In this document: positions 1 to 8,807 of the stretch, piece after piece | Layout: every line of letters begins with the position of its first letter | Position numbering within the stretch: the first letter of the stretch is position 1 | Assembly: GCF_049472655.1 (NCBI RefSeq) | Contig: NZ_JAQNCS010000013.1 | Location: 5,073 to 69,072, forward strand | Length of the DNA: 64,000 nucleotides | Origin: Deferribacter abyssi | Lineage (GTDB): Bacteria > Chrysiogenota > Deferribacteres > Deferribacterales > Deferribacteraceae | Reading direction: 5' to 3' | Made by a program: the position numbers and the translations under genes | The notes under the pieces: generated by a model | Seen by the model: the letters and a program-made list of their open reading frames with translations, nothing else | The model's database searches: none | What the model was told of the DNA's origin: nothing

Positions 1-1224
1 AGTGTTTGTCATATGAGAATGCACTGCTGATTCACCATTTGCAAAACTACATCCCCCCATACCACCACCAATAGTTTCGTAATAGGTAAAAGGCTGACCA
101 TTTCTCTCATCAATACCGCCTATTGTTATATTATTCATGGTCCCCTGACTTGCTGCAGGAATCTCATCTGGTAGAGCCTTGGAAAGAGCACCTAGCAATA
201 CATCAACTATCCTCTGCGATGTTTCTACATTTCCTCCCGCTACACTGGCTGGAAATTTAGCATCCACTATACTCCCTTTACGAGTTTTCAGAATAATTGG
301 TCTTAACAATCCAGCATTTGTTGGAATTTCATCTTTAACAAGCGATCTGAATACATAAAGAACAGCCGAAAGTGTAATGGAATAAACAGCGTTTACACTA
401 CCTTTAACCTGGTCATCACTTTCACTAAAATCCACAACTACATTATCTTCATCTACAGTAATTTGAACAGCAATCTTTATCTTTTCTCTATCAATCCCAT
501 CATCATCCATGTAGTCTTCAAATTTATATGTTCCATTAGGAATATCTTTCAGTCTGTTTTTCAAAATTTTCTCAGAATAATCCATTATAGCTGTTGCATA
601 ATTTTTCATCATATCAAGCCCATAACCTGCAACTAACTCCTCGATTCTTTTAATACCTGTCATATTAGCCATAATTTGGGCAGTAAAATCCCCTTCCCTC
701 TCATATGGTGTTCTCACATTGTTAAGTAAAAATTTCATCAGAGGTTCAACTATTTCTCCTCTCTCCACAATTTTTAAAGGTGGAATAATCAACCCTTCCT
801 GGAAAATCGAAGTGGATAGAGGCATTGATCCTGCAGTCATACCCCCTATATCTGCATGATGAGCTCTGTTTGCTACAAAAAACTGTGGTTTTTCCTGCCC
901 TAAAAACACTGGTGCAACAATAGTTACGTCTGGGAGGTGTGTCCCCCCTTTATATGGATCATTAAGAATCACCATATCACCATCTTTCAAATCCACATTT
1001 TCAATTGCAGACTTTACACTCATTGGCATTGAGCCAAGATGCACAGGGATATGAGCTGCTTGTGCAATCATATCTCCATTCTCATCAAAAATCGCACAGG
1101 AAAAATCCCTTCTCTCTTTAATATTTGGTGAAAAGGCTGTCCTGTTTAGTGTAACCCCCATTTCTTCTGATATGGATACAAATCTATTTTTGAAAACTTC
1201 CAATAGAATAGGATTTATTTTCAT
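1..1224 (-). CDS. hyuB: Hydantoinase/oxoprolinase subunit B (HyuB), partial
   Basis: ATP-dependent hydantoinase or 5-oxoprolinase-type subunit, predicted to act with HyuA in opening a cyclic amide ring in the cytoplasm. I translated the minus strand from the ATG at 1224; the frame stays open to the window edge, giving 408 codons. The family signature NDPYKGGTHLPDVT is at residues 88-101, and HHADIGGMTAGSMP follows at about 118-131. Family members usually exceed 500 residues, so the C-terminal part lies outside the window. It starts 9 bases after hyuA and is surely cotranscribed with it. The real substrate (hydantoin, N-methylhydantoin, oxoproline or a related acetone/acetophenone carboxylase substrate) cannot be told from sequence. 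Confidence 0.9.
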   Translation of the reverse strand, partial: MKINPILLEVFKNRFVSISEEMGVTLNRTAFSPNIKERRDFSCAIFDENGDMIAQAAHIPVHLGSMPMSVKSAIENVDLKDGDMVILNDPYKGGTHLPDVTIVAPVFLGQEKPQFFVANRAHHADIGGMTAGSMPLSTSIFQEGLIIPPLKIVERGEIVEPLMKFLLNNVRTPYEREGDFTAQIMANMTGIKRIEELVAGYGLDMMKNYATAIMDYSEKILKNRLKDIPNGTYKFEDYMDDDGIDREKIKIAVQITVDEDNVVVDFSESDDQVKGSVNAVYSITLSAVLYVFRSLVKDEIPTNAGLLRPIILKTRKGSIVDAKFPASVAGGNVETSQRIVDVLLGALSKALPDEIPAASQGTMNNITIGGIDERNGQPFTYYETIGGGMGGCSFANGESAVHSHMTNT

Positions 1225-1233
1225 TACAGCACC

Positions 1234-3201
1234 TCATACATTGATTATTAAATTTTCAAAAGGATCCACCTCTACCAATGAATTTGGTGGAATAACTATT
1301 GTTGATGAATATTCTATTACTATCGCTGGGCCTTCAAACTTGTTCCCATATTGCAGAAAATCTCTATTAATTACCTTTGCAGTAGCCTCTTTCCCATCGA
1401 AAATCACTTTTGTATCGCCAAGCAAAGCCCTCTCTGATATTTTTTCAACTTTTTTTGTTTTCCTCTCAAATTCAGGCTTTTCCATTTTCCCTCTTGCTCT
1501 CAACCTCAAGTTTACAATCTCAACCCGCTTATCATAGTTTGCATAACCGTACAGTCTCTTGTGATATTCATGAAATGTATTCACATAATCTTCAGTAAAT
1601 GGTACTATAATTTCATAGGATTGCCCAAAATATCTCATATCAAGATATAATTCTAACGTAATATTTTCTTTTTCAATTCCTTCATTCAACAAGTCTTCAA
1701 CACCCTGTTTTTCCAATTCAGCAAAATAACCTTTCAACTCATCAAAATTTAATGCTTCTTTCAGCATAATTGTCTTTGAATAATCCTTAATAATATCTGA
1801 TAGTATCATTCCAATGGCAGATAATATCCCAGGATTCTTGGGCACAAACACTCTTGGAATACCCAGAAGTTTTGCAAGAAAAGCTGCGTGCATACCACCT
1901 GCTCCGCCAAATGAAAACAGGGTAAATTCTGAAGGATTGTATCCTCTTTCCACCGAAATTACTCTAATTGCGCGCTCCATATTGGTATTAGCTACTTCCA
2001 AAACCCCTTCAGCAAGCTCAACTTTTGAAAGCCCAAACTCTTTAGCTAAACTATCAAAGTATTTTTCAAGTCTATCTCTATCAAGCTTCATACGACCGCC
2101 CAAAAAATGATCAGGAATAAGTCTTCCAAGGTAAAGATTTGCATCTGTAACAGTAACCTGTTCACCTTTTCCATAACATATAGGTCCAGGATCAGCCCCA
2201 GCACTGATGGGTCCAACTCTCAGAGCACCACCTTCATCCTTGTATGCTATTGAGCCTCCACCAGCACCTACAGTATGTATATCAATCATAGGAACTTTTA
2301 CAGGAAATCCATCTATTTCTGATTCAACTGTTAATGGAAGACTACCATCTATTAATGCAACATCAGAGGAAGTACCACCCATATCAAAAGTAATAAGTTT
2401 TTCAAAACCTGCCATTTTCCCTATTTCAAAAGCACCAACAGCTCCGCCTGCTGGCCCCGACAAGATGGTTCTTACAGACTCAGTCATTGCAACTTCTGCA
2501 GAAATAATACCACCATTTGACTGCATTATTCTCAATTTGCTTCCTTCCGTTAAATTATCCTTTATATGGCTTATATATCTATCCATCTTTGGTGAAACAT
2601 ATGCATTAATTACTGTGGTTGAAAGCCTCTCGTATTCTCTAAACTCCGGCAATATTTCACTGGAAAGACAATAATGAAAACCATGTTTTTTTAAATACTC
2701 ACCAACTATCTTTTCATGCTCACTATTTAAAAAGGAAAATAAAAAGCAAACTGCCACAGACTCTGCTTCAAAAGCTTTTAACTTATCAATTACCTTTTCA
2801 ATATCCTCAATTTTAATATCTTTGACTAGCTCCCCATTTGCATTTACTCTGCAATCAATTCCAAATTTCATCGATGAAGGTACAAGCGGCTTGTTTTTCT
2901 GAAAATACAAATCATATAAATTTTTTCGATTTTGTCTCCCTATCTCAATAACATCTTCAAAACCTTTATTGGTAATAAGGGCAGTATTTGCTCCCTTCTT
3001 TTCTAAAATTGCATTTGTCGCAACAGTAGAACCATGAGTAATATTTCCAGGTTTTCCCTCAAGAATATATTCAAGCCCTTTCAGTACAGCTTCCGCAGGA
3101 TTGTGAGGTGTTGATAAAATCTTGTAGACTCCCCATTTTCCGTCTTTCCTATAAATAAAATCTGTAAACGTTCCACCGGTATCTACCCCAACTATTATCA
3201 T
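1234..3201 (-). CDS. hyuA: Hydantoinase/oxoprolinase subunit A (HyuA)
   Basis: ATP-binding partner of HyuB, 655 residues, full length for the family. The N-terminal hydantoinase A domain opens with GVDTGGTFTDF (residues 5-15). A second phosphate-binding motif, FDMGGTSSDVAL, is near residue 275, and SFGGAGGMHAAFLAKLLGIP is near 430. The ATG at 3201 has a strong GGAGGAG Shine-Dalgarno and overlaps the regulator stop codon by one base (TAATG), so translation is probably coupled. Related acetone and acetophenone carboxylases share this fold; no third subunit is visible, which favours the hydantoinase/oxoprolinase reading. Confidence 0.92.
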   Translation of the reverse strand: MIIVGVDTGGTFTDFIYRKDGKWGVYKILSTPHNPAEAVLKGLEYILEGKPGNITHGSTVATNAILEKKGANTALITNKGFEDVIEIGRQNRKNLYDLYFQKNKPLVPSSMKFGIDCRVNANGELVKDIKIEDIEKVIDKLKAFEAESVAVCFLFSFLNSEHEKIVGEYLKKHGFHYCLSSEILPEFREYERLSTTVINAYVSPKMDRYISHIKDNLTEGSKLRIMQSNGGIISAEVAMTESVRTILSGPAGGAVGAFEIGKMAGFEKLITFDMGGTSSDVALIDGSLPLTVESEIDGFPVKVPMIDIHTVGAGGGSIAYKDEGGALRVGPISAGADPGPICYGKGEQVTVTDANLYLGRLIPDHFLGGRMKLDRDRLEKYFDSLAKEFGLSKVELAEGVLEVANTNMERAIRVISVERGYNPSEFTLFSFGGAGGMHAAFLAKLLGIPRVFVPKNPGILSAIGMILSDIIKDYSKTIMLKEALNFDELKGYFAELEKQGVEDLLNEGIEKENITLELYLDMRYFGQSYEIIVPFTEDYVNTFHEYHKRLYGYANYDKRVEIVNLRLRARGKMEKPEFERKTKKVEKISERALLGDTKVIFDGKEATAKVINRDFLQYGNKFEGPAIVIEYSSTIVIPPNSLVEVDPFENLIINV

Positions 3202-4109
3202 TAACTCCTCCTACTATCTTTTACAATATCGATAAGCATATTTACTCCTTCATCATCATGAAACCTTGAATAGACGATCAGGTTCTTTACTTTGCTAAAC
3301 AATTTCTGATTTGATTCATAAAGATGCTTTAATGTTAATACATATTTTGCTTTATTAATAAGCTCTTTTTTTTCGCTAATCTCATCTAGAGTAACAAAAA
3401 TTAAATTCTTATACTTTCTTTTTAAAGCATAATAAGAATCTTCATATCTTTTTTTCATTTCCTCATTAATTGCAATAACAAGAATTGTGTCTAACAAACT
3501 CACCTTTGAAAAATTAATCAAAGAATCAATTGGCGGTGTAATTTTTAACGGAAATATCTTGACTACGTTATTAGCATAATTCTCAAGACGTTTTAGACAA
3601 TAATAAGTAGTAATAAGCAAACCTTCTTCAAGATACCCTTCCTCTAGCCTTTTTAACGCTTCAGAAATCAAAATAGGTTGTATTTCAACACCAAGATATT
3701 CTTCAAGCTCTCTTCTTCCCACATATAAATTTAAATAATCTTCATCTACATAATATATATCGGTCTCGACATCTCTGTTTATTGCATTATAAAAGGCAAA
3801 AAGAAGTTCATCATTAAAAAAACCGCCCCCTTTCATTTTATTAACAATTCTAGTTATCTCATCTAAAAATACATGAAAATTTTTCTTCTTATTAAACATT
3901 TCTTTATTTATTTTAAACCCTTTACCTCTCAATGAAACAAAATATCCCATCTTTTTCATCTCAGAAAATACCAGTTTTACAGTATTAATATTGACATCCA
4001 ACTCGTCAGCAACATCATTTAATCGGTAAAAACAGTTCTCATCACCAATAAAAAAAAGTTCTAAAAGTTTCATTTTAACAATCGAAGTCTTATTTAAGAT
4101 ATCTTTCAT
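3201..4109 (-). CDS. Winged-helix (GntR-like) transcriptional regulator
   Basis: About 302 residues from the ATG at 4109. Residues 1-70 form a winged helix: a helix-turn-helix around RLNDVADELDVNINTVKLVF, then a wing ending in LRGKGFKIN, much as in GntR-type proteins. The remaining 230 residues are not an FCD, UTRA or aminotransferase domain that I recognise; a segment near residue 205 resembles a response-sensing fold. It is first in the hyu operon and probably controls it. The start has no Shine-Dalgarno and lies 6 bases after a -10-like element. A TTG two codons upstream is the alternative start. Confidence 0.7.
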   Translation of the reverse strand: MKDILNKTSIVKMKLLELFFIGDENCFYRLNDVADELDVNINTVKLVFSEMKKMGYFVSLRGKGFKINKEMFNKKKNFHVFLDEITRIVNKMKGGGFFNDELLFAFYNAINRDVETDIYYVDEDYLNLYVGRRELEEYLGVEIQPILISEALKRLEEGYLEEGLLITTYYCLKRLENYANNVVKIFPLKITPPIDSLINFSKVSLLDTILVIAINEEMKKRYEDSYYALKRKYKNLIFVTLDEISEKKELINKAKYVLTLKHLYESNQKLFSKVKNLIVYSRFHDDEGVNMLIDIVKDSRRS

Positions 4110-4115
4110 AAACAA

Positions 4116-4144
4116 AAAATAAAATACTGTTTAAATAAATGCAA
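4116..4144 (-). promoter_or_regulatory. Promoter of the hyu regulator, predicted leaderless
   Basis: TTGCAT at 4144-4139, a 17-base spacer and TATTTT at 4121-4116, read on the minus strand. The -10 hexamer ends 6 bases before the ATG at 4109, so transcription should start at or next to the start codon. No Shine-Dalgarno precedes that ATG. The -10 match is the weakest of the five such promoters in this window. Confidence 0.4.
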
Positions 4145-4246
4145 CACTTAAACCTATTTTAGTAACTTATCGGTATTTTTTTCGAAAAATAAGCAATAAA
4201 ATAATCTATAAAATTATCAATCAAAGATAATACAATATACTTTTTC

Positions 4247-4882
4247 TTAGATTTTCCAGGGATGGAAAATTTCAAAACCTTTAGATTCAAGATGTTTTTC
4301 TACTTTATGTTTAAACAACCCATCAAATCTGATAGAAACTATCCTTTTATAATCACCGGTATTTGAAACTATCACAGAAATAATGTTTATCCCAAGCTCT
4401 TTAAATTCTCTTGCAAGATGCTCCAGCATACCTGGCTTATCTTCTAATACCACATCCACTCTACTACCTGGCTCTTCAAGCCCCATAATTGAAACCATCG
4501 CTCTAAGGACATCATATCTTGAAATTATACCCACTACCTTTTCTTCATCGTTTGTCACAGGCAATGCACCAATTCTACCCTGATAAATATAAAGTAGAGC
4601 ATCCTCCAATGTATCATTTTCATTGATGGAAACCACATCTGTTGACATAATCTCTTTAACCAACTCAGGTTTTTTGTCAAAATTTTCTCTTTCATCAATC
4701 TTAGAAGTTGGTAACACTTCCCTAATATCGCTTTTAACAACTATTCCAATCAGTCTCTTATCATTATCTATAACAGGCAGATGCTTTACATTTTTTATAT
4801 TCATAATGTATGCTGCAGTTTCTATTTTTGTATCAGGAAAAACAGAAATCACATTTTTTGTCATCCAATCTCTAACAAACAT
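4247..4882 (-). CDS. acuB: CBS-pair and ACT domain protein, AcuB-like
   Basis: 211 residues. Two CBS repeats (about 1-57 and 72-130, each opening with a conserved MT/MS-x-D/N-V motif) are followed by an ACT domain at about 140-205 starting at LEDKPGMLEHLAREF. This order and length match Bacillus AcuB. Such proteins bind adenine nucleotides through CBS and small ligands through ACT. It is cotranscribed with the deacetylase upstream (14-base gap). The Shine-Dalgarno AAGGGG supports the ATG at 4882. The link to acetate or acetoin use is inferred from the Bacillus acuABC arrangement and is not proven here. Confidence 0.8.
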   Translation of the reverse strand: MFVRDWMTKNVISVFPDTKIETAAYIMNIKNVKHLPVIDNDKRLIGIVVKSDIREVLPTSKIDERENFDKKPELVKEIMSTDVVSINENDTLEDALLYIYQGRIGALPVTNDEEKVVGIISRYDVLRAMVSIMGLEEPGSRVDVVLEDKPGMLEHLAREFKELGINIISVIVSNTGDYKRIVSIRFDGLFKHKVEKHLESKGFEIFHPWKI

Positions 4883-4896
4883 AGCAACCCCTTTTA

Positions 4897-5895
4897 TTAA
4901 AAAATACCAAATATTTCATCTGTAACAAACAAATCATATACATCTATCATTTTATCATCACTCAAAGCATCAAGAAAGTTTAAAACACATCTTGATAATA
5001 TATCAGGTTCATATCCACCTTCAAGAGTAACAAATAAATGTCCTTCACAAAATTTGTCACTTAAGTATTTTAACGCATAGCCAATTTTTCTGTATAAGGA
5101 AGTACTATATCTCAAATCACCAATGATATCATCTTTGTGTCCATCAAATCCTGCCGAAACAAGTAATATTTCAGGTTTAAATTCATAAAAAGCTGGAACA
5201 ACTTTTTCAACAAATTCCTTACCAAAATCATTATCATCTGCTTCAGGTTTTAATGGAATATTGCGTGTAAACCCAGAGCCAGCCCCTTTACCTTTTTCAA
5301 AGAAACGACCAGTACCTGGGAATAAAAATGTCGGATGCTCATGAATACTTAGATAAAATACTGAATCATCCTCATAAAAAATATTTTGCGTACCATTGCC
5401 ATGATGAACATCAAAATCAAATATAAGTATTTTACCAACACCATGTATCTTTTGTAAATACTTTGCAACTAGAGCAATATTATTGAAAAAGCAAAACCCA
5501 AGAGCCTTGTTTGTATCTGCATGATGTCCTGGTGGTCTTCCTGCCACAAATATCTTTTTCGGTTCATTTGACACAATATAATCAGCTGCAAAAAAGTGCG
5601 CAAACACATTTTTAACTGCCACATCAAAAGAATCACTACAAATAGAATTATCTTTATGCATAAAATATTCCTTTTTCTTGCAAGCTGTTCTAAATTCATC
5701 AATATAAGGCTTTGTATGAACTAATGAGAGCAATTCCAAATCATAACAATAATCAGGTATTAAATAATTTATTAAATCTGAAATTTCTGAATTCTTAAGA
5801 GTAGCAATAAGTTTTTTGAGGCGCTCAGGATTTTCAGGGTGGCCCACAAATGTTTTATGCTCCAGAAAAACTTCATCAAAAACCAGATTTACCAA
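4897..5895 (-). CDS. acuC: Histone deacetylase-superfamily amidohydrolase, AcuC-like
   Basis: 332 residues, complete. It has the zinc-dependent deacetylase core: GRPPGHHAD at residues 119-127, FDFDVHHGNG at 159-168 with the Asp and His metal ligands, SAGFDGHKDD with the third ligand Asp, and LEGGY near the C terminus. Bacterial relatives deacetylate acetyl-CoA synthetase (AcuC) or acetylated polyamines. The adjacent CBS/ACT gene points to AcuC. The start is a TTG at 5895 with AGGAG upstream at wide spacing; no better in-frame ATG exists nearby. Confidence 0.85.
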   Translation of the reverse strand: MVNLVFDEVFLEHKTFVGHPENPERLKKLIATLKNSEISDLINYLIPDYCYDLELLSLVHTKPYIDEFRTACKKKEYFMHKDNSICSDSFDVAVKNVFAHFFAADYIVSNEPKKIFVAGRPPGHHADTNKALGFCFFNNIALVAKYLQKIHGVGKILIFDFDVHHGNGTQNIFYEDDSVFYLSIHEHPTFLFPGTGRFFEKGKGAGSGFTRNIPLKPEADDNDFGKEFVEKVVPAFYEFKPEILLVSAGFDGHKDDIIGDLRYSTSLYRKIGYALKYLSDKFCEGHLFVTLEGGYEPDILSRCVLNFLDALSDDKMIDVYDLFVTDEIFGIF

Positions 5896-6216
5896 TTAAA
5901 TAATTCTCCTAATTCAACGTTTATTCAAAAATTTTCTTTATCAATATACCCCAAAGTTGCTAGCAACTAAATTCAAAATGGTAAGAATATGTTTGCTTAT
6001 ATGGCAATCTATCCAGAGAAATGCTTATTCTTTTTTTATGATGTTTTCAAGCAGTTATTTTGATATCTTCACTGGATTTAATTAAAAATACTTTTTATGT
6101 TTTTAATATACTCTAAATAAAAAATTTATGTGCATCACAATTATTCTTAATTATAGTAACTTTTGTAAGAATTACTGTAACAGTATAACAACCATACCCT
6201 TTTTATATCTTTCACT
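5896..6216. other. Intergenic region between rnfB and acuC-like gene
   Basis: A 321-base stretch without a credible gene. It holds the transcription stop of the rnf unit and the promoter of the acuC-acuB pair, both reading on the minus strand, but I see neither a GC-rich terminator hairpin nor a clean -35/-10 pair. The only distinct structure is a perfect 14-base palindrome about 60 bases upstream of the deacetylase start. Confidence 0.6.
5955..5968. promoter_or_regulatory. Perfect 14-bp palindrome, possible operator
   Basis: AGTTGCTAGCAACT is a perfect inverted repeat without a spacer, about 60 bases before the acuC-like start codon. Its position and symmetry suit a dimeric repressor, but no cognate regulator is identifiable. 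Confidence 0.35.
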
Positions 6217-6999
6217 TCAAAGTCTTACTATTGCCTTTGTAGGACAAACCTCTTCACATTTTCCACAATTTGTACATTTTTCTGGTTGTATGAATGCTAC
6301 ATTATTTTCCACCATTATAGCATCAACTGGACAATTCTTTGCACATAATCTGCATGCAATACACCCAACAGAACATACCTTTTTAGTTTCTACACCCTTA
6401 TCCTTTGACGAACAAGTAACAAGATACCTTTTTTCAACATCAATAAGTTCAATTAAATTCCTTGGACAAGCTTTTACACACAATCCACAGGCTGTACATT
6501 TATCTTCATCTACAACCGGAATTCCGTTTTCTCCCATTTTAAGAGCATCAAAATTACATGCTTTTACACAACTACCTCCGCCAACACACCCATAAATACA
6601 ACCTTTATTACCACCACCTAGCAATACAATGGCATGACAGTCTAACGGACCATAATAGTCATACTTTGAAGGGCATTCATTATGACCACCCTTACACTTT
6701 ATTTTTGCTACTTTTTTTACAGTTGTACCGACTTCTAATCCTAATAGCTCTCCAATTTTTTCAGCTAACTCTGCACCGCCCACTGGACAGGCAGTTGGTG
6801 GTGTATCTCCAGAAACAATAGCCTCTGCTAAAGCTGAACAGCCAGGGTATCCACATCCACCACAATTTGCACCAGGCAAAAGTTCATTGACATCTTCAAT
6901 TCTTGGATCTTTTTCTACACTAAACTTTTTAGATGCCAATAGTAGTCCAAAACCTGCTGCAAAACCAGATGCACCAACAACAATTATAGCTTCAATCAT
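6217..6999 (-). CDS. rnfB: Rnf complex subunit B, iron-sulfur protein
   Basis: 260 residues. Ferredoxin-docking and electron-entry subunit of the membrane Rnf complex, which couples ferredoxin-NAD electron transfer to ion translocation. An N-terminal transmembrane helix (about 3-22) is followed by the RnfB-specific cluster site CGGCGYPGC (about 46-54). Four ferredoxin-like Cys motifs come next; three are canonical CxxCxxCxxxCP (CTACGLCVKACP, CIACRLCAKNCP, CTNCGKCEEVCP). Last gene of rnfCDGEAB; AGAGGTAAG precedes the ATG. Confidence 0.95.
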   Translation of the reverse strand: MIEAIIVVGASGFAAGFGLLLASKKFSVEKDPRIEDVNELLPGANCGGCGYPGCSALAEAIVSGDTPPTACPVGGAELAEKIGELLGLEVGTTVKKVAKIKCKGGHNECPSKYDYYGPLDCHAIVLLGGGNKGCIYGCVGGGSCVKACNFDALKMGENGIPVVDEDKCTACGLCVKACPRNLIELIDVEKRYLVTCSSKDKGVETKKVCSVGCIACRLCAKNCPVDAIMVENNVAFIQPEKCTNCGKCEEVCPTKAIVRL

Positions 7000-7016
7000 C
7001 TACTTACCTCTTTGTA

Positions 7017-7598
7017 TCATATTTTTACCAATCCGGAAAAACCCATAAAAGCAAGAGCAAGAATACCTGCTGTAATAAAAGCTATTGGCAACCCTCTAAA
7101 ATAAAAAGGAACATCTGATAATTCAATACGTTCTCTTATTCCTGCAAAAAGTACTAGGGCAAGGCCAAACCCCAATGATGAACCAATTGTAAATACAAGC
7201 ATCTGAAGAAAATCAAATTTAAATTGAATATTTAATAAAGCAGCTCCAAGTATTGCACAATTTGTAGTTATCAACGGTAAAAAGATCCCAAGGCTCTTAT
7301 AAAGGGCCGGAGACGTTTTTTCTATAACCATCTCAACAAACTGAACTAAAGATGCTATTACAAGAATAAATACAATAGTTTGCAAATAAGCAAGGTTTAG
7401 TGGATTAAGAACTGTATATTGTATTATCCATGTAATAACACCTGCTATAGTCATAACAAAGGTAACAGCAAAAGACATCCCTATGGCAGTATCAAGCTTT
7501 TTAGATACTCCGAAAAAAGGACAAATACCTAAAAATCTACTTAAAACAAAGTTGTTCACAAGAACAGCACTTATAAAAATAAGTATTAACTCTTTCAT
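7017..7598 (-). CDS. rnfA: Rnf complex subunit A, integral membrane protein
   Basis: 193 residues, six predicted transmembrane helices. The N terminus reads FISAVLVNNFVLSRFLGICPF, characteristic of RnfA/NqrE; the Cys in it is a ligand of the membrane-embedded iron centre in the structurally known homologues. A second half-repeat carries TNCAILGAAL with the other Cys. It sits 17 bases upstream of rnfB and pairs with the homologous rnfE. Confidence 0.95.
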   Translation of the reverse strand: MKELILIFISAVLVNNFVLSRFLGICPFFGVSKKLDTAIGMSFAVTFVMTIAGVITWIIQYTVLNPLNLAYLQTIVFILVIASLVQFVEMVIEKTSPALYKSLGIFLPLITTNCAILGAALLNIQFKFDFLQMLVFTIGSSLGFGLALVLFAGIRERIELSDVPFYFRGLPIAFITAGILALAFMGFSGLVKI

Positions 7599-7647
7599 AC
7601 CCCACCTTTTTTTGACAAATTATCTACTACTTTTCATTAGCAAGCAA

Positions 7648-8253
7648 TTAAGTTAAAGACTTTTTATTATTTTTCTCATCTAAGTAATTTATAATAAAAA
7701 GTAAAAATCCTAATGCTATAAATGCTCCTGGAGGTAAAATCATAACAATAGCTGGGCTAAAACTTTCTCCAAATAAATTTATACCAAGAATAGAGCCATT
7801 ACCAAACAATTCTCTAACACATCCCAAAATAAAAAGAGCTAATGTAAAGCCTAAACCTATACCAAATCCATCTATTAAAGAATCTATTGCATTATTTTTA
7901 GATGCAAAACTCTCTGCTCTACCAAGAATTACACAGTTTACAACAATCAAAGGGATAAATAATCCCAAACTCTTATGCAAACTATGAGCATAAGCATTCA
8001 TCAGCAAATCTATCATTGTAACAAAACTTGCAATCACTACAATATAAGCAGGAATCCTCACTTTAGAAGGGATAAAATCTTTTATCAAAGAAACAACAAT
8101 ATTCGAACATACAAGCACAGCAGTTGTTGCAAGCCCCATTCCTATACCATTTTTTGCAGAAGTAGTTACAGCAAGAGTAGGACACATTCCCAATACTTGT
8201 TTAAAAACAGCATTGTTTTTCCAAAGCCCTTCAAAAAAAATTCTCATTTTCAT
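7648..8253 (-). CDS. rnfE: Rnf complex subunit E, integral membrane protein
   Basis: 201 residues, RnfE/NqrD family, inverted-topology partner of RnfA. It contains LGMCPTLAVTTSAKNGIGMG near residue 22 and VNCVILGRAESFA near 107, whose Cys residues match the RnfA ones. The ATG at 8253 overlaps the rnfG stop (ATGA), with GGAGGG inside the end of rnfG serving as Shine-Dalgarno. The C terminus is short and charged. Confidence 0.95.
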   Translation of the reverse strand: MKMRIFFEGLWKNNAVFKQVLGMCPTLAVTTSAKNGIGMGLATTAVLVCSNIVVSLIKDFIPSKVRIPAYIVVIASFVTMIDLLMNAYAHSLHKSLGLFIPLIVVNCVILGRAESFASKNNAIDSLIDGFGIGLGFTLALFILGCVRELFGNGSILGINLFGESFSPAIVMILPPGAFIALGFLLFIINYLDEKNNKKSLT

Positions 8254-8807
8254 TTTGAGCCCTCCAACACATCCTTCACTATAAACTTTAATCCATTCTT
8301 AACAGCTTCACTAACAGCACGAGGACTGATCGTGGCACCACTAAACTGATCAATTATACCACCATCCTTCTTCACAGCAATATTATCTTTTAGAGTAAGC
8401 CCTTTAAATTCATCTTTAAACCATTTCTCTTCTATTTTTGAACCAAGACCAGGAGTTTCAGCATGCTTTAAAATTTCAATACCTGAAATTTTTCCATTAA
8501 TATCTACACCTATAAGTACTACAATACTACCACCATATCCTTTTTCAGAAATTGACTTCACAGCATAACCAACTATTTTCCCACCTTTTTTAGCCACATA
8601 AACAGTTTTACCACCTATAACTTTTAAATCTTTATCTGGTGAATTATCATATTCTGGCAACACTACTTTTAATGCTTTCAGTAACTCCAGTCTATATTGA
8701 TACTCAATCTTCTCTTTGGTCATAGAATTGACAATAGCAAGAGCTGTAGCAGCAATTACACCAATCACAGTCAAAACAAATACCATTTTAAATCCATTAT
8801 CACGCAC
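8250..8807 (-). CDS. rnfG: Rnf complex subunit G, covalent FMN protein
   Basis: About 185 residues. One N-terminal transmembrane helix leads into a periplasmic FMN-binding domain. DQFSGATISPRAV near the C terminus holds the SGAT motif whose Thr carries phosphoester-linked FMN. I prefer the GTG at 8807: GAGG lies 6 bases before it and it overlaps the rnfD stop. A TTG at 8822 would add five residues without a visible Shine-Dalgarno. Confidence 0.93.
   Translation of the reverse strand: MRDNGFKMVFVLTVIGVIAATALAIVNSMTKEKIEYQYRLELLKALKVVLPEYDNSPDKDLKVIGGKTVYVAKKGGKIVGYAVKSISEKGYGGSIVVLIGVDINGKISGIEILKHAETPGLGSKIEEKWFKDEFKGLTLKDNIAVKKDGGIIDQFSGATISPRAVSEAVKNGLKFIVKDVLEGSK

Noticed and set aside
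2207..2674. 155-codon plus-strand frame inside hyuA
   Set aside because: Shadow of a strongly conserved gene on the other strand; low-complexity Pro/Ser composition.
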